DNA of 12,091 nucleotides from assembly GCF_905212195.1 (NCBI RefSeq), contig NZ_CAJMDQ010000073.1, positions 1 to 12,091 on the forward strand. Direction: 5' to 3'. This document shows positions 1-8,234 of the stretch, in pieces. The position numbers and the translations under genes are program-made. A model generated the notes under the pieces. That model was given only the letters and a program-made list of their open reading frames with translations. It searched no databases and had not been told where the DNA came from. The stretch's first letter is position 1. The number at the start of each line of letters is the position of its first letter. This stretch comes from an uncultured Anaerotignum sp. Its GTDB lineage: Bacteria > Bacillota > Clostridia > Lachnospirales > Anaerotignaceae.

Positions 1-1778
1 CCCCGCCATTCTACAAGTAATACCACAATCAGCAGCAACAGTACCCATTTCAGGATGCTTCTGCTGCCTTGAATTTCTTTCGTTGTGGATTGTGTCTGTT
101 CCGTCTGTTCTCCCCGCAGGGACAAATCCGATTCCCCTTCGGTTTTCGCATTGACCCCAAAGGGCGTTTCTGTCACATTCTGCGCACTGTCTGTTTCCCG
201 AAGGGTATAAAGCCCCGGCTCCGCCGTTTCCGTCAATGTCTGGGGCGGAAATGGCGGTGCAATGGAGATTTCCTTGCCTGTGGCTGTCATGACTGTTGCC
301 GTTTCTGTGGTAGGCAGCAGAGAAAGACTCACCTGTTCTCCTGCCGTCACTTGGGAAACCCCGGAACCGTTTGCAGGGAAATACCATTCCATCAAACGAT
401 ACAGCAGAATAGGAAATTCCGTCTGCAAAGGAAAATCACTGTCATGGAGGTCAAAGCCCAAAACAGCCACTTTTCTGCCGTTGGTTTCTCCATAAAGCCC
501 CAAGGTCTGCCCTTCTGCCTGCAAAAAGGCCGTTCCCCAAGAGGCGGAAAGAGGCGTTCCTTTTGCCAGTGCAAAGGAAATATCTCCGCAGTTTTCCAGA
601 CCACTATCCGCCAGTCCACGGACATCTGCCGCAAATTCCCGTTCTGCTCCCGTTTCTACGATACCGTTTCCGCTGGGTGGGTTAATAAGGAGCCAATGGC
701 CGTCCGTCGGCATGGTTTTTGGCAATACGCCGTCAAACACATACAGACTGTAGCCTGATAAATTTTCCTGCAAAGTATCTGTCTGATACAGTTCCACCTG
801 CTCGGACAGGGAAAGGGCTTTTTCCAAAAAGAGATTGCTTTCGGAAACCAGCAGCACTTTCTGCTGCTCTGCCGCTGCCAATCCTGCAAAACGGCTGTTA
901 TCTGCCGTCAAGGCATCTTCTGGAGAAATCCGTACTTCCAATGTTTTTGTTTCCGCAGGAACGCCACGGAATACCACATCCGTATCTGTTCCAGCTGCCG
1001 CTGTGACAGTTTTTGTGTCAAAAGCCGCACCATCTGTGTAAAGGGTAACGGTTTTCTCTTGGTCGCTTTTGCCATAGTGATGAAGCCTTGCCATGACATA
1101 CAATCCATCTTCCTGTGCCGTATGGGAAAGGAGTGTCACTGCTGTGTTCTCCCCATCTCCGGCATAGACCTGTTCTGTTGCGGACAATGTGCCAAGATTG
1201 CCATATCCATCTGTATACACCACGATTTCGCCGCCCAGCGCTTCCTGTTCCGCTGAAAGCAGACTTTTCGCTTCATCCCAGTTGACACCGCCTGCTGTAG
1301 GGGACGCGTTTTCCACCATACGCAGAACCACGTCTTTTTCTCCGCCACTGACAGCCAATGTGGGCGTATCTGTGAGTATCACCAGAGAAAAACGAGAACC
1401 GGGCGCTGTATTTTCCAAAAGTTCCGTCAAATCCGCCTTTGCCGCATCAAAACGGCTTTTTTCTACGTCTGTGGCCTGCATGCTCAAAGAGCAGTCCAAA
1501 CCAATGATATAATCCCGCACCTGTATTTTTCCCATGAGATAAGGGCCGGACAAAGCAAGGGCAAGGAGAAGTGCCGCCGCAATCTGCAAAAACATCAGCA
1601 GATTTTTCCGTAGCTTCTGCCATGGCTCCTGTGCCTTTGTCTGGGTCAGCACCTTTTCCCAAAGATACAGACTAGGCACCTGTTTTTCTTTATATTTTTG
1701 TTTCAGTAAATACATCAACAGGATAATCGGCACCGCAAGGAGTGCCAACAATCCCAAAAGGGGCTGTGCAAAGTGCAT
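1..1778 (-). CDS. BatA-like VWA-domain membrane protein (3' end outside window)
   Basis: The frame is open from an ATG at 1778 to the window edge: 592 codons with no stop, so the C-terminus is missing, probably by only a few residues. The start is supported by AGGAGG (1785-1790, minus strand) 6 nt upstream. Visible order: a BatA/aerotolerance-type N-terminus with a membrane helix (about 6-25), a basic stretch, a second helix (60-83), then an extracytoplasmic VWA domain with the metal-site motif DCSLS (95-99) and a later YTDG (188-191). A region of about 306-465 resembles the amidotransferase-like fold that follows VWA in such proteins (KVLLVSE near 307, VLGFDLHDSDFPL near 439). A last helix lies at 574-590, just before the edge. 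VWA domains bind protein ligands through a divalent metal, so an adhesive or assembly role outside the membrane is inferred. It is the last visible gene of the six-gene operon, 21 bp after the lipoprotein gene. Family assignment is good; the function is unknown. Confidence 0.85.
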   Translation of the reverse strand, partial: MHFAQPLLGLLALLAVPIILLMYLLKQKYKEKQVPSLYLWEKVLTQTKAQEPWQKLRKNLLMFLQIAAALLLALALSGPYLMGKIQVRDYIIGLDCSLSMQATDVEKSRFDAAKADLTELLENTAPGSRFSLVILTDTPTLAVSGGEKDVVLRMVENASPTAGGVNWDEAKSLLSAEQEALGGEIVVYTDGYGNLGTLSATEQVYAGDGENTAVTLLSHTAQEDGLYVMARLHHYGKSDQEKTVTLYTDGAAFDTKTVTAAAGTDTDVVFRGVPAETKTLEVRISPEDALTADNSRFAGLAAAEQQKVLLVSESNLFLEKALSLSEQVELYQTDTLQENLSGYSLYVFDGVLPKTMPTDGHWLLINPPSGNGIVETGAEREFAADVRGLADSGLENCGDISFALAKGTPLSASWGTAFLQAEGQTLGLYGETNGRKVAVLGFDLHDSDFPLQTEFPILLYRLMEWYFPANGSGVSQVTAGEQVSLSLLPTTETATVMTATGKEISIAPPFPPQTLTETAEPGLYTLRETDSAQNVTETPFGVNAKTEGESDLSLRGEQTEQTQSTTKEIQGSRSILKWVLLLLIVVLLVEWR

Positions 1779-1799
1779 CGTCCCCCTCCTCTCTGTTAT

Positions 1800-2387
1800 T
1801 TAAGCGGCGCAATCCTGTAAGTATGCCGCCACATCCTCCGGTACCTGATACACTGCCACAAAGTTTTCCTTTGGAATAAGAATATCCAGATATTTCGTCA
1901 TGCCGTCCAGAATCTCCAGTGTCACATAACCTTCTTTATAAACAGTCATCTGGGCAATCTTATAATCCGTATTGGACACCGTTTCTCCCAGCTTGATGGT
2001 GGCATTCTGCCGCAGGGCAAAAGTGCCGCTTTCTGTTACATCCGCAGGCAATGCGTCCACTTTTGTCCATTTGGAAACATTGATTTCTTCCAGAAAGGCA
2101 TCCATATCCTCCACGGTGGTGCCATCGCTTTTCACCACGCGTACAGGCTTGCCGTCACTGTTTTCTTCCATAAAAATCTTTTCTGCCCAGTTGATTTTTG
2201 CCATTTCCGCTTCGATTTCCGCCTGCGCCTTATCCCATGCTTCTCCGGCCTGTTCCATGGCACTGCCCAATTGCTGGGAGGCATCCTGCAAACCGTCTTT
2301 CAGTTGTTGTTCATCCGCAGCGGAAAGATTGCCGCAGCCTGCCAGCATACAGAAAGATAAAACACCTGCTATCTTCCAGATTTTCAT
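1800..2387 (-). CDS. Small lipoprotein of the ABC/VWA operon
   Basis: The product is 195 residues with a classical lipoprotein signal: a short basic N-terminus (K2, K5), a hydrophobic core and the lipobox LAGC with Cys18 as the lipidated residue. It should be anchored on the outer face of the cytoplasmic membrane. After the Cys comes an Ala/Glu/Gln-rich, probably helical stretch (about 22-70). A C-terminal part (75-190) follows that I do not recognise as a named family. The ATG at 2387 was chosen because GAAGGG lies 7 nt upstream and it gives a normal signal peptide. A GTG at 2408 would add seven residues and overlaps the preceding stop as GTGA, but has no ribosome binding site. The gene lies between the coiled-coil gene and the VWA gene, so it is probably an accessory surface subunit of the same complex. 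That role is inferred from position only. Confidence 0.82.
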   Translation of the reverse strand: MKIWKIAGVLSFCMLAGCGNLSAADEQQLKDGLQDASQQLGSAMEQAGEAWDKAQAEIEAEMAKINWAEKIFMEENSDGKPVRVVKSDGTTVEDMDAFLEEINVSKWTKVDALPADVTESGTFALRQNATIKLGETVSNTDYKIAQMTVYKEGYVTLEILDGMTKYLDILIPKENFVAVYQVPEDVAAYLQDCAA

Positions 2388-2404
2388 ATAAAATCCCTTC
2401 TTTC

Positions 2405-3871
2405 TCACCGTTCCAGTGTGGCAAAATAATCGGAAACCAGTTCCCGCATGCCATAAGGCACACTGCTGTTTTCCAGTGTTTCCATGGCTTCGTTGCGGTA
2501 CTGCCCATAGACCGTATCATAAGGCACAGACGTTCCTGCCTGCCCCATGGTGCGGTGTTCCGTCACAGTGGTCTGGCCTTCGTCAGAATCTGTTCCATTC
2601 AGCTGGGCATCATAACCGTCTTTGCCTGCCGCAGAACGGGTATAGATTTTTTCCGGCTCTGCATGACCGAATCCACGGCCCTGACCGCTTGTGCCAGCGC
2701 CATTGCCGCCATTGCCGCCGTTGGTGGTTTGGCCGCCGTTACCCTGACCTTCTGTACCCTGACCTTCGCCGCCTGTGAATTCACTGCTGTTTTCCACTTT
2801 TTTCGCCAGACTTTGCTGTCCCACGTTGCGGTTGAGTTTTTGCAGACTGCTTCTGAGGGCACAATACTGCTGTGCCTGAGAAAGCAGTGCATTTTTCAGG
2901 GCTTCACTAGCCTCCGACGGGTCTGCCCCATTTTCCAGAGCTTCTGCCAAGGCTTTCAAGGCTTCCTGCAATTCCTCGTCACTAATGTTTTCCGCGGCTT
3001 CTGCCAGCTGTTGTGCCAAGGATGCCGCCTGACCTTTGTCCATGGCTGCCATTTTCTGCAATAACTGTTCCATTGCCTGAGAAATAGCCGCCGAATCTCC
3101 CTGTTCCAAGGCTTCGGACAATGCCGCTGTGCTTTCTTCCTGTTTCAAGGTTTCCGCCAGTTCTTTCAAATCTTTGGAAACACTTTCCTTTTCCAGCTGT
3201 TTCATATTCTGCTGGGCTTCCCGCACAGCTTCCTCCGCGGCTTTTTTGGTCTTTGCTGTTTTCAGGTCTTTTTCCAATGCCTTTGCCGCTTCCAGAAAGA
3301 CTTTCTTTTCCTCTTTGGAAAGCTCCGGCGTTTCTTCCGCCTTCACCTGCTCAATTCTTTCCAGCTGGGCATTGGCATAAGCTTCCGCCTCCGCATCCCG
3401 TCGCACCGGCATAAATCCCGCACCAATGGTAAGCACCACCACCAGCGCAAGGACACGCAGTACCTTCACAGGCAAGCGCATCCGGTAAAGTTTCGCAAAA
3501 TCCATTTCTTTGGCTTTGGCAAAACCATCTGCCACTGCCATTTCCTCCACAGGATTCTGTGCACCTTTGCCCAGAAGTTCCATGGTGGTAATCATTCGTT
3601 CCGCGCCGCCTAAAACGTCTGCCGTTTCTGCCGTTTCTTTTTCTGTCACTTTTCGCAGGAAAAAGGCCGCTCCAAGGGCTGTGAGCAGCCCCAGCAAAAC
3701 AAAAACGCCGCAGAGAGGCAAAGTCGGAATTTTCGTCCAAAATTTAGACAATACAACAACGGCAAGGCATAAAATGCCCGCCGCTGTTTCTCCATATATA
3801 AACCATTTCAAAAACCGCTCCGCCATAAGCTTATGCCGCAGGGGAGCCAGTAAACGCAAAAATTCTTTCAT
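2405..3871 (-). CDS. Membrane-anchored coiled-coil protein, DUF4175-like
   Basis: The product is 488 residues. Two hydrophobic helices lie near 29-46 and 52-72, then a short cytoplasmic loop and a third helix near 135-153. A long Ala/Glu/Lys/Gln-rich coiled-coil follows (about 165-345), probably extracytoplasmic. A low-complexity Gly/Asn/Gln linker (about 367-402) comes next. The C-terminal block (about 449-488) with VPYDTVYGQYRNEAM and a final DYFATLE resembles the conserved tail of large DUF4175-like membrane proteins encoded next to BatA-type VWA genes. The ATG at 3871 has GAAGGGA upstream and starts 3 bp after the permease stop. The stop overlaps an alternative GTG of the lipoprotein gene. 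A structural or scaffold role in the envelope complex is inferred; no catalytic motif is visible. The DUF4175 label is from memory of the family layout and is moderately sure. Confidence 0.82.
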   Translation of the reverse strand: MKEFLRLLAPLRHKLMAERFLKWFIYGETAAGILCLAVVVLSKFWTKIPTLPLCGVFVLLGLLTALGAAFFLRKVTEKETAETADVLGGAERMITTMELLGKGAQNPVEEMAVADGFAKAKEMDFAKLYRMRLPVKVLRVLALVVVLTIGAGFMPVRRDAEAEAYANAQLERIEQVKAEETPELSKEEKKVFLEAAKALEKDLKTAKTKKAAEEAVREAQQNMKQLEKESVSKDLKELAETLKQEESTAALSEALEQGDSAAISQAMEQLLQKMAAMDKGQAASLAQQLAEAAENISDEELQEALKALAEALENGADPSEASEALKNALLSQAQQYCALRSSLQKLNRNVGQQSLAKKVENSSEFTGGEGQGTEGQGNGGQTTNGGNGGNGAGTSGQGRGFGHAEPEKIYTRSAAGKDGYDAQLNGTDSDEGQTTVTEHRTMGQAGTSVPYDTVYGQYRNEAMETLENSSVPYGMRELVSDYFATLER

Positions 3872-3874
3872 GGC

Positions 3875-4756
3875 TTATCCCTTCTTTTTTCGTACCTTCT
3901 TTTCCCGCACCGGATTGATGATGTAAGCAGAAAGCAGTACAAATACCACAATCACAACCACATCGAATACCAGATGCAGCAGCCACATATGTGTCCCCAT
4001 CCACTGATAAAGCACAGAAGTCTGGTCACCCATACGCAGCAGAGAATATGTCACATCCGTACCTAACTGGCCATCCATCAAGGAGAAAAACGCCACACCG
4101 GGGTTGGGAATGAGAATCAAAATGGTTGCCAGTACAGGAATATCCCCGTAATATACACCATCATAAGACATATAGTAAAAGGCCAGCAGTACCAAAGTAC
4201 CGAAGCACAAAAATCCAATGACCAGATACATGAGTACAATGGACACGATGGTGCGTTTAAACAGGCAGGAGAAAAATACAGAAACACTGCCTACCATGCA
4301 GGCTGTCACCAGCACGAAAGCAAATACTTCCGCCACCTGCCCCACCGATACCGCACCGAAGTAAAAGGCAATGGCAAAAATGGGCAATGTTGCCACAACC
4401 AGCAGCAGTACATACATCAAAGAGGATGCCAGTTTCCCCAGCACGATGGAAAGAGGGCTCATTTTTGTCACCAACAGCAAATCCAAGGTCTGTCGTTCCC
4501 TTTCCCCACTGATACTGCCTGCCGCCACTGCCGGCGCTGTCAGAAGCACCAGCCCCATCTGCACCACAGCCAGCACCACATAAAGCCAGACCATAGACGC
4601 AGGGTCAAAACTCAAATCACGATTCTGAAACATGGACAAATTGATATACAGCATGGCGCCTACTGCTGAAATCACCAGAAACAACACCAATGCCCCATAA
4701 GTTTTCCAGCTTCGCATGGTGGTAATGGCTTCTTTGCGCAAAACCGGATTCATCAT
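3875..4756 (-). CDS. ABC-2 type transporter permease
   Basis: The product is 293 residues with six predicted membrane helices (roughly 20-40, 55-80, 105-133, 140-165, 170-196, 258-280) and a very basic C-terminus. The cytoplasmic segment SGERERQTLDLLLVTKMSP (about 83-101) is the hallmark coupling region of ABC-2 permeases of the ABC2_membrane_2 type. The start overlaps the ATPase stop as ATGA, with AGGAGG 9 nt upstream, so translation is probably coupled. It should pair with the ATPase encoded just before it, as a dimer of each, forming the energised core of the operon's complex. The substrate cannot be read from the sequence. The large extracytoplasmic partners suggest work on the cell envelope rather than import of a small nutrient; no substrate-binding protein of an importer is present. 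Confidence 0.92.
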   Translation of the reverse strand: MMNPVLRKEAITTMRSWKTYGALVLFLVISAVGAMLYINLSMFQNRDLSFDPASMVWLYVVLAVVQMGLVLLTAPAVAAGSISGERERQTLDLLLVTKMSPLSIVLGKLASSLMYVLLLVVATLPIFAIAFYFGAVSVGQVAEVFAFVLVTACMVGSVSVFFSCLFKRTIVSIVLMYLVIGFLCFGTLVLLAFYYMSYDGVYYGDIPVLATILILIPNPGVAFFSLMDGQLGTDVTYSLLRMGDQTSVLYQWMGTHMWLLHLVFDVVVIVVFVLLSAYIINPVREKKVRKKKG

Positions 4757-5679
4757 ACGCCTGCACCTCCTGTCACCTGCATGAAGATTTCTTCCAGATT
4801 GCCTTCTTTCTCACGGAAAGACACAATTCCAATGCCCTTTTCCACCAGATGTTTCAGGATTTCCGCCAGCATTTCTTCACTGCCGTCGAATACGAATTCC
4901 AAATCGCTGGTATTTTCCGTGATTTCCTTTACAGCAGGCATTTCCCGCAGGATTTCCACTGCTTTAGACACTTCCGCCAGAGGACGCACATAAATGATGC
5001 GTTTCTGCGTCAGCTGCCGCATAATATCCTGCACCGTCCCTTGTGCCGCCAGTTTTCCCTGATTGATGATGCCCACTTCTGTACACATTTCCGCCAATTC
5101 CGGCAGGATATGGGAACTGATGACAACGGTTTTCCCCATGGATTGCAGCTGCTTTAGGATTTCTTTCATTTCCACTCGTGCACGCGGGTCAAGGCCAGAC
5201 GCCGGTTCGTCCAGAATCAGCAGTTTGGGGTCATGAATGAGGCTTCGTGCCAGACAAAGGCGCTGTTTCATCCCTCTGGAAAGGGAATCCACATAAGCCT
5301 CTTTCTTATGGGACAGGTCTACAATGTCCAGCAGACCATCGATGATGTCCTTTCTGTCTTTATAGGGAATCTCATAAGTCCCCGCGTAAAAATCCATGTA
5401 TTCCGTTACTTTCAGGTTATCATACACGCCGAAAAAGTCCGGCATATATCCAATTTTCGTCCGCAGCAGTCTGGGATTTTTTGTCATATCCACATCATCC
5501 ATCCAGATGCTGCCTTCTGTTGCCTGCAAAAGCCCTGCCATGATGCGCATGGTGGTGGTCTTTCCGGCGCCGTTGGGGCCTACAAAGCCGTAAATGCTGC
5601 CGTCAGGCACGGTCAGTGTCAAATGATCCACTGCCGTAAAATTGCCGTAGCGTTTCACCAGTTCTTTCATTTCAAGCAT
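4753..5679 (-). CDS. ABC transporter ATP-binding protein (CcmA/ABC-2 type)
   Basis: This 308-residue ATPase has the full set of ABC motifs: Walker A GPNGAGKTT (34-42), signature LSRGMKQR (133-140), Walker B LLILDEP (153-159), D-loop SGLD (161-164) and the switch His190. The Q-loop position reads GYMPD (77-81), with Asp where Gln or Glu is usual. After the core (about 1-220) comes a C-terminal domain of about 85 residues, common in ATPases paired with ABC-2 permeases. It should hydrolyse ATP on the cytoplasmic face to drive the permease encoded next. The ATG at 5679 overlaps the preceding gene by 8 bp and has GGAGG 8 nt upstream, so it was preferred over the Met at codon 4. The ATPase assignment is secure; the transported substrate is not known. 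Confidence 0.96.
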   Translation of the reverse strand: MLEMKELVKRYGNFTAVDHLTLTVPDGSIYGFVGPNGAGKTTTMRIMAGLLQATEGSIWMDDVDMTKNPRLLRTKIGYMPDFFGVYDNLKVTEYMDFYAGTYEIPYKDRKDIIDGLLDIVDLSHKKEAYVDSLSRGMKQRLCLARSLIHDPKLLILDEPASGLDPRARVEMKEILKQLQSMGKTVVISSHILPELAEMCTEVGIINQGKLAAQGTVQDIMRQLTQKRIIYVRPLAEVSKAVEILREMPAVKEITENTSDLEFVFDGSEEMLAEILKHLVEKGIGIVSFREKEGNLEEIFMQVTGGAGV

Positions 5680-8191
5680 ACAGACCGCCTCCTTTCACAC
5701 GCATTCTGGGTGCATGGGTATACACGCCCGGTTCCAGATACATTTTAAACTGTACCACACGTTCTTCGTTGATATAGTCCTCACCGGGGGTATAAGGTGT
5801 TTCCACAAAATCTTCCCATTGTCCCGTTTTTGCGTTATACACCTGAGGGTCTGCATACATGCCGGAACCGTAACTTTCATCGAAAGCAAACTGAATCTCA
5901 TCAATGCGCACACCTTCGCCAACGGTATAGCGCAGAATCACTTCCTGATTTGTATCCATATAGTTGTTTACTTCGCAGAAATTGTTCCAATCGTCATAAT
6001 ACACGCCATAATTCACTGCCTGATCTGTGGTTTCCGGCAGGACTGTAAATGGCAGGTCAAAGGATTTTTCACGGCTCAGATCTTTGGTGCCTACGGTATG
6101 GAACATACTCAGGCAATTTTCTCTTGCAGGCTTGTCATTGAGATATTTCACACTGTCAAAGATGGGCATATCGCTGAAGCCAAAAAATTCATAAGTAATC
6201 TGGCTGTTTTCCCAACTACTCTGTTCTGTTGTATCCCAGTTATGAAGGACTTCCATCAATTCCTGCTCACGGAGCAGTGTATAGCCTCTTTCTTCCGTAA
6301 TGGTACCATTCTGTACCTGATCCCAAACCGTTGTGTCATCGCCTGTAACCAAATTGGTCAATCGTTCTCCATAACGGCTATTTACATCTTCTGTACTCAG
6401 GTCATAAGAAACGTCAATGGTTTCCCCTGCCGGCAATTCGCCCAGAGGAATATATACATAATCCAGTTTCAGATAAGCATCCATGAAGTTCACAGAAGTT
6501 CCGTTTGTCACGGTGCCCACGACTTTTTCTCCATCAAATGCCACGTTGCTGGTTACACTGCCGCCCAGTTCCAATGTGGTAGAAGCGCTGACATAGTTTG
6601 TTTCCCACGCCATGTTGTCATAAAAAACGATGTTTGTACCATCACCTGTGGTAACTTTATAATCTATTTCTTCTGTTTTGCCATTGCCGTCATACCAGCC
6701 GTTATCCACCTGCGGCTGGACAGGAATGGGCAGTTCACTTTTCAAAGTCACATCACCGCTGCCGGGCACTTTGACAGCCATGGCAATCTTGGATTCTCCG
6801 ATGCTGCTGTCCTGCTCCATTTCCACAATGGCTCTTGTGCTGATCATACCATTATGATAGGTGCTTCTGCCTGCCAGCACAAATACCACACCCAAAAATA
6901 CAACAGACAATACAGGAATGGTAATCCATCCCAGCTCTCTGCGGTCTTTTTTCTTCAGCACAAGGTACATAACAGGGCCTGCCAGTACAATATAAATGCC
7001 TACCACCAAAAAGATGGCAACCATAGAATTTCCTGTCACAGAAGGGAAGCTGTTTGCAGCATAACGAAGCTGATTGGCCATCTCTCCCCCTGTACCATCT
7101 TCCCCTGTATGATACAGACCGCCGCAAAGACCTTCCAGCACATCTGCCTGCTGGGGCATATTGGCAAAAGGCGCCAGACCCAAAGCAAAATGGTTCAGCA
7201 GCACATAACCGCCGCCGTAAGGCATAAGAGAAGTCAAAGTCGTACCATTGGCCTCCCATTTCACAGAAGCTTTTTCTGCGGAAATCCCCGCAACGGTCAA
7301 AGGCGCAGACAAGGACACTGCTGTACCGTCAGGGGCAGAAATGCCGCTGACACTCTGGGTACCGTTCAAAGATACATCCACAAAATCCAGACCAGAAAGA
7401 ACCTTCTGTGCCTGCACCCCTGTGCCCAGCACAAGAAGTCCGCCATTGTCCACCCAGTTTTTCAGGGCTTTTTTCTGGGCATCTCCCAGTGTAGCTGTAT
7501 CAAAATCGTCGATGATGAGCACCGCGAAATTATCCATGACGTTTTCAGATGCTGGAAATGTATCCCGGTCTAAGAAGAATACAGAAGTTTTCTCCTCCAG
7601 ATTCAGCCCTGCCAGATACTGCACCTGTGCAGGCTGTTCACTAAGAACACCCACTGCCACCGTTTCCGGAGAAAGGGCATCCACGGGCACATATTTCTGG
7701 AATACCACATTGCCGCCTGCATCCACCAGCGACACTTCCATATTCCGCCGCACCGTATTCAGTCCCAATTCCATGGAAACCTGTTTGGTGGCGCCTTCGG
7801 GCAGTTCCAGCTTCTGGTTATACAGAGCGTATTTCTGGAAACCGCTGTCTGTGTTTTCATAGGTGTAAACTTTTACCTGAAATTCACCCTGAAAAGCCTC
7901 ACCGTTGTTGGTCAGGGTAGCTGTCAGGGGCGCAACTTTTTCTACAATATAAGAGTTATCGAACCCCACCTGCAAATCCAGCGAAAAACGTTCGCCGCCT
8001 ATGGTCTTTTCCTGTTCCGGTTCCGCCGTGGGTTCTGCTACATCTGTATTGGTAACAGCCGTGACGGTCTGTGTATTCGGAGCCGCGGCAAAAACAGGTG
8101 TCAGCAGGCTCAGCACCATAATCAAGGCAATCACCAACGCAATGACAGCAAAAATCTTTTGTTTGAATTTTTGTTTTTGATGATATTTCAT
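5672..8191 (-). CDS. Large secreted/membrane protein with amidotransferase-like domain, first gene of the operon
   Basis: The product is 839 residues. A basic N-terminus and a hydrophobic stretch (13-31) end in a possible signal-peptidase site near VFA-AA (33-37). A beta-rich extracytoplasmic region (about 65-175) is followed by an alpha/beta domain (about 176-360) resembling the class I glutamine amidotransferase-like fold found in ABC auxiliary proteins: VLIIDDFD near 224 and NWVDNGGLLVLGTG near 245. No catalytic Cys-His-Glu triad is evident. Two adjacent membrane helices (about 388-410 and 421-440) are joined by a short KKKDRRELGW loop. A second extracytoplasmic region (about 445-839) has no recognised family. 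The ATG at 8191 has GGAGGA about 6 nt upstream. An extended -10 promoter lies just upstream. It probably works as the auxiliary subunit of the ABC pair that follows, comparable in layout to GldG-type proteins. That comparison is inferred from fold and context. Confidence 0.85.
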   Translation of the reverse strand: MKYHQKQKFKQKIFAVIALVIALIMVLSLLTPVFAAAPNTQTVTAVTNTDVAEPTAEPEQEKTIGGERFSLDLQVGFDNSYIVEKVAPLTATLTNNGEAFQGEFQVKVYTYENTDSGFQKYALYNQKLELPEGATKQVSMELGLNTVRRNMEVSLVDAGGNVVFQKYVPVDALSPETVAVGVLSEQPAQVQYLAGLNLEEKTSVFFLDRDTFPASENVMDNFAVLIIDDFDTATLGDAQKKALKNWVDNGGLLVLGTGVQAQKVLSGLDFVDVSLNGTQSVSGISAPDGTAVSLSAPLTVAGISAEKASVKWEANGTTLTSLMPYGGGYVLLNHFALGLAPFANMPQQADVLEGLCGGLYHTGEDGTGGEMANQLRYAANSFPSVTGNSMVAIFLVVGIYIVLAGPVMYLVLKKKDRRELGWITIPVLSVVFLGVVFVLAGRSTYHNGMISTRAIVEMEQDSSIGESKIAMAVKVPGSGDVTLKSELPIPVQPQVDNGWYDGNGKTEEIDYKVTTGDGTNIVFYDNMAWETNYVSASTTLELGGSVTSNVAFDGEKVVGTVTNGTSVNFMDAYLKLDYVYIPLGELPAGETIDVSYDLSTEDVNSRYGERLTNLVTGDDTTVWDQVQNGTITEERGYTLLREQELMEVLHNWDTTEQSSWENSQITYEFFGFSDMPIFDSVKYLNDKPARENCLSMFHTVGTKDLSREKSFDLPFTVLPETTDQAVNYGVYYDDWNNFCEVNNYMDTNQEVILRYTVGEGVRIDEIQFAFDESYGSGMYADPQVYNAKTGQWEDFVETPYTPGEDYINEERVVQFKMYLEPGVYTHAPRMRVKGGGLYA

Positions 8192-8234
8192 AGCTGTCCT
8201 CCCCGTCTAGTAGAAACACATTTGTTTTTCTTTC

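Noticed and set aside
1..1778. Possible pseudogene, because many short frames exist on both strands
   Set aside because: Translating the minus strand from the ATG at 1778 gives 592 uninterrupted codons with coherent BatA, VWA and membrane segments, so the gene is intact and only cut by the window edge.
2406..2408. GTG start for the lipoprotein, coupled by a GTGA overlap
   Set aside because: There is no ribosome binding site before it, while the ATG at 2387 has one and gives a standard lipoprotein signal. It cannot be fully excluded.
2701..2767. CRISPR-like or minisatellite array
   Set aside because: There are only two copies of each short unit, with no spacers, and they encode a Gly-rich protein linker.
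2198..3064. A 288-codon plus-strand open frame over the lipoprotein and coiled-coil genes
   Set aside because: It spans two real minus-strand genes, lacks a ribosome binding site and encodes a Cys/Phe-rich sequence with no domain.
5714..7573. A 619-codon open frame on the plus strand, antisense to the first operon gene
   Set aside because: It has no ribosome binding site, its product is rich in Cys, His and Phe without any recognisable domain, and it lies fully inside a convincing minus-strand gene. It is a by-product of codon usage there.
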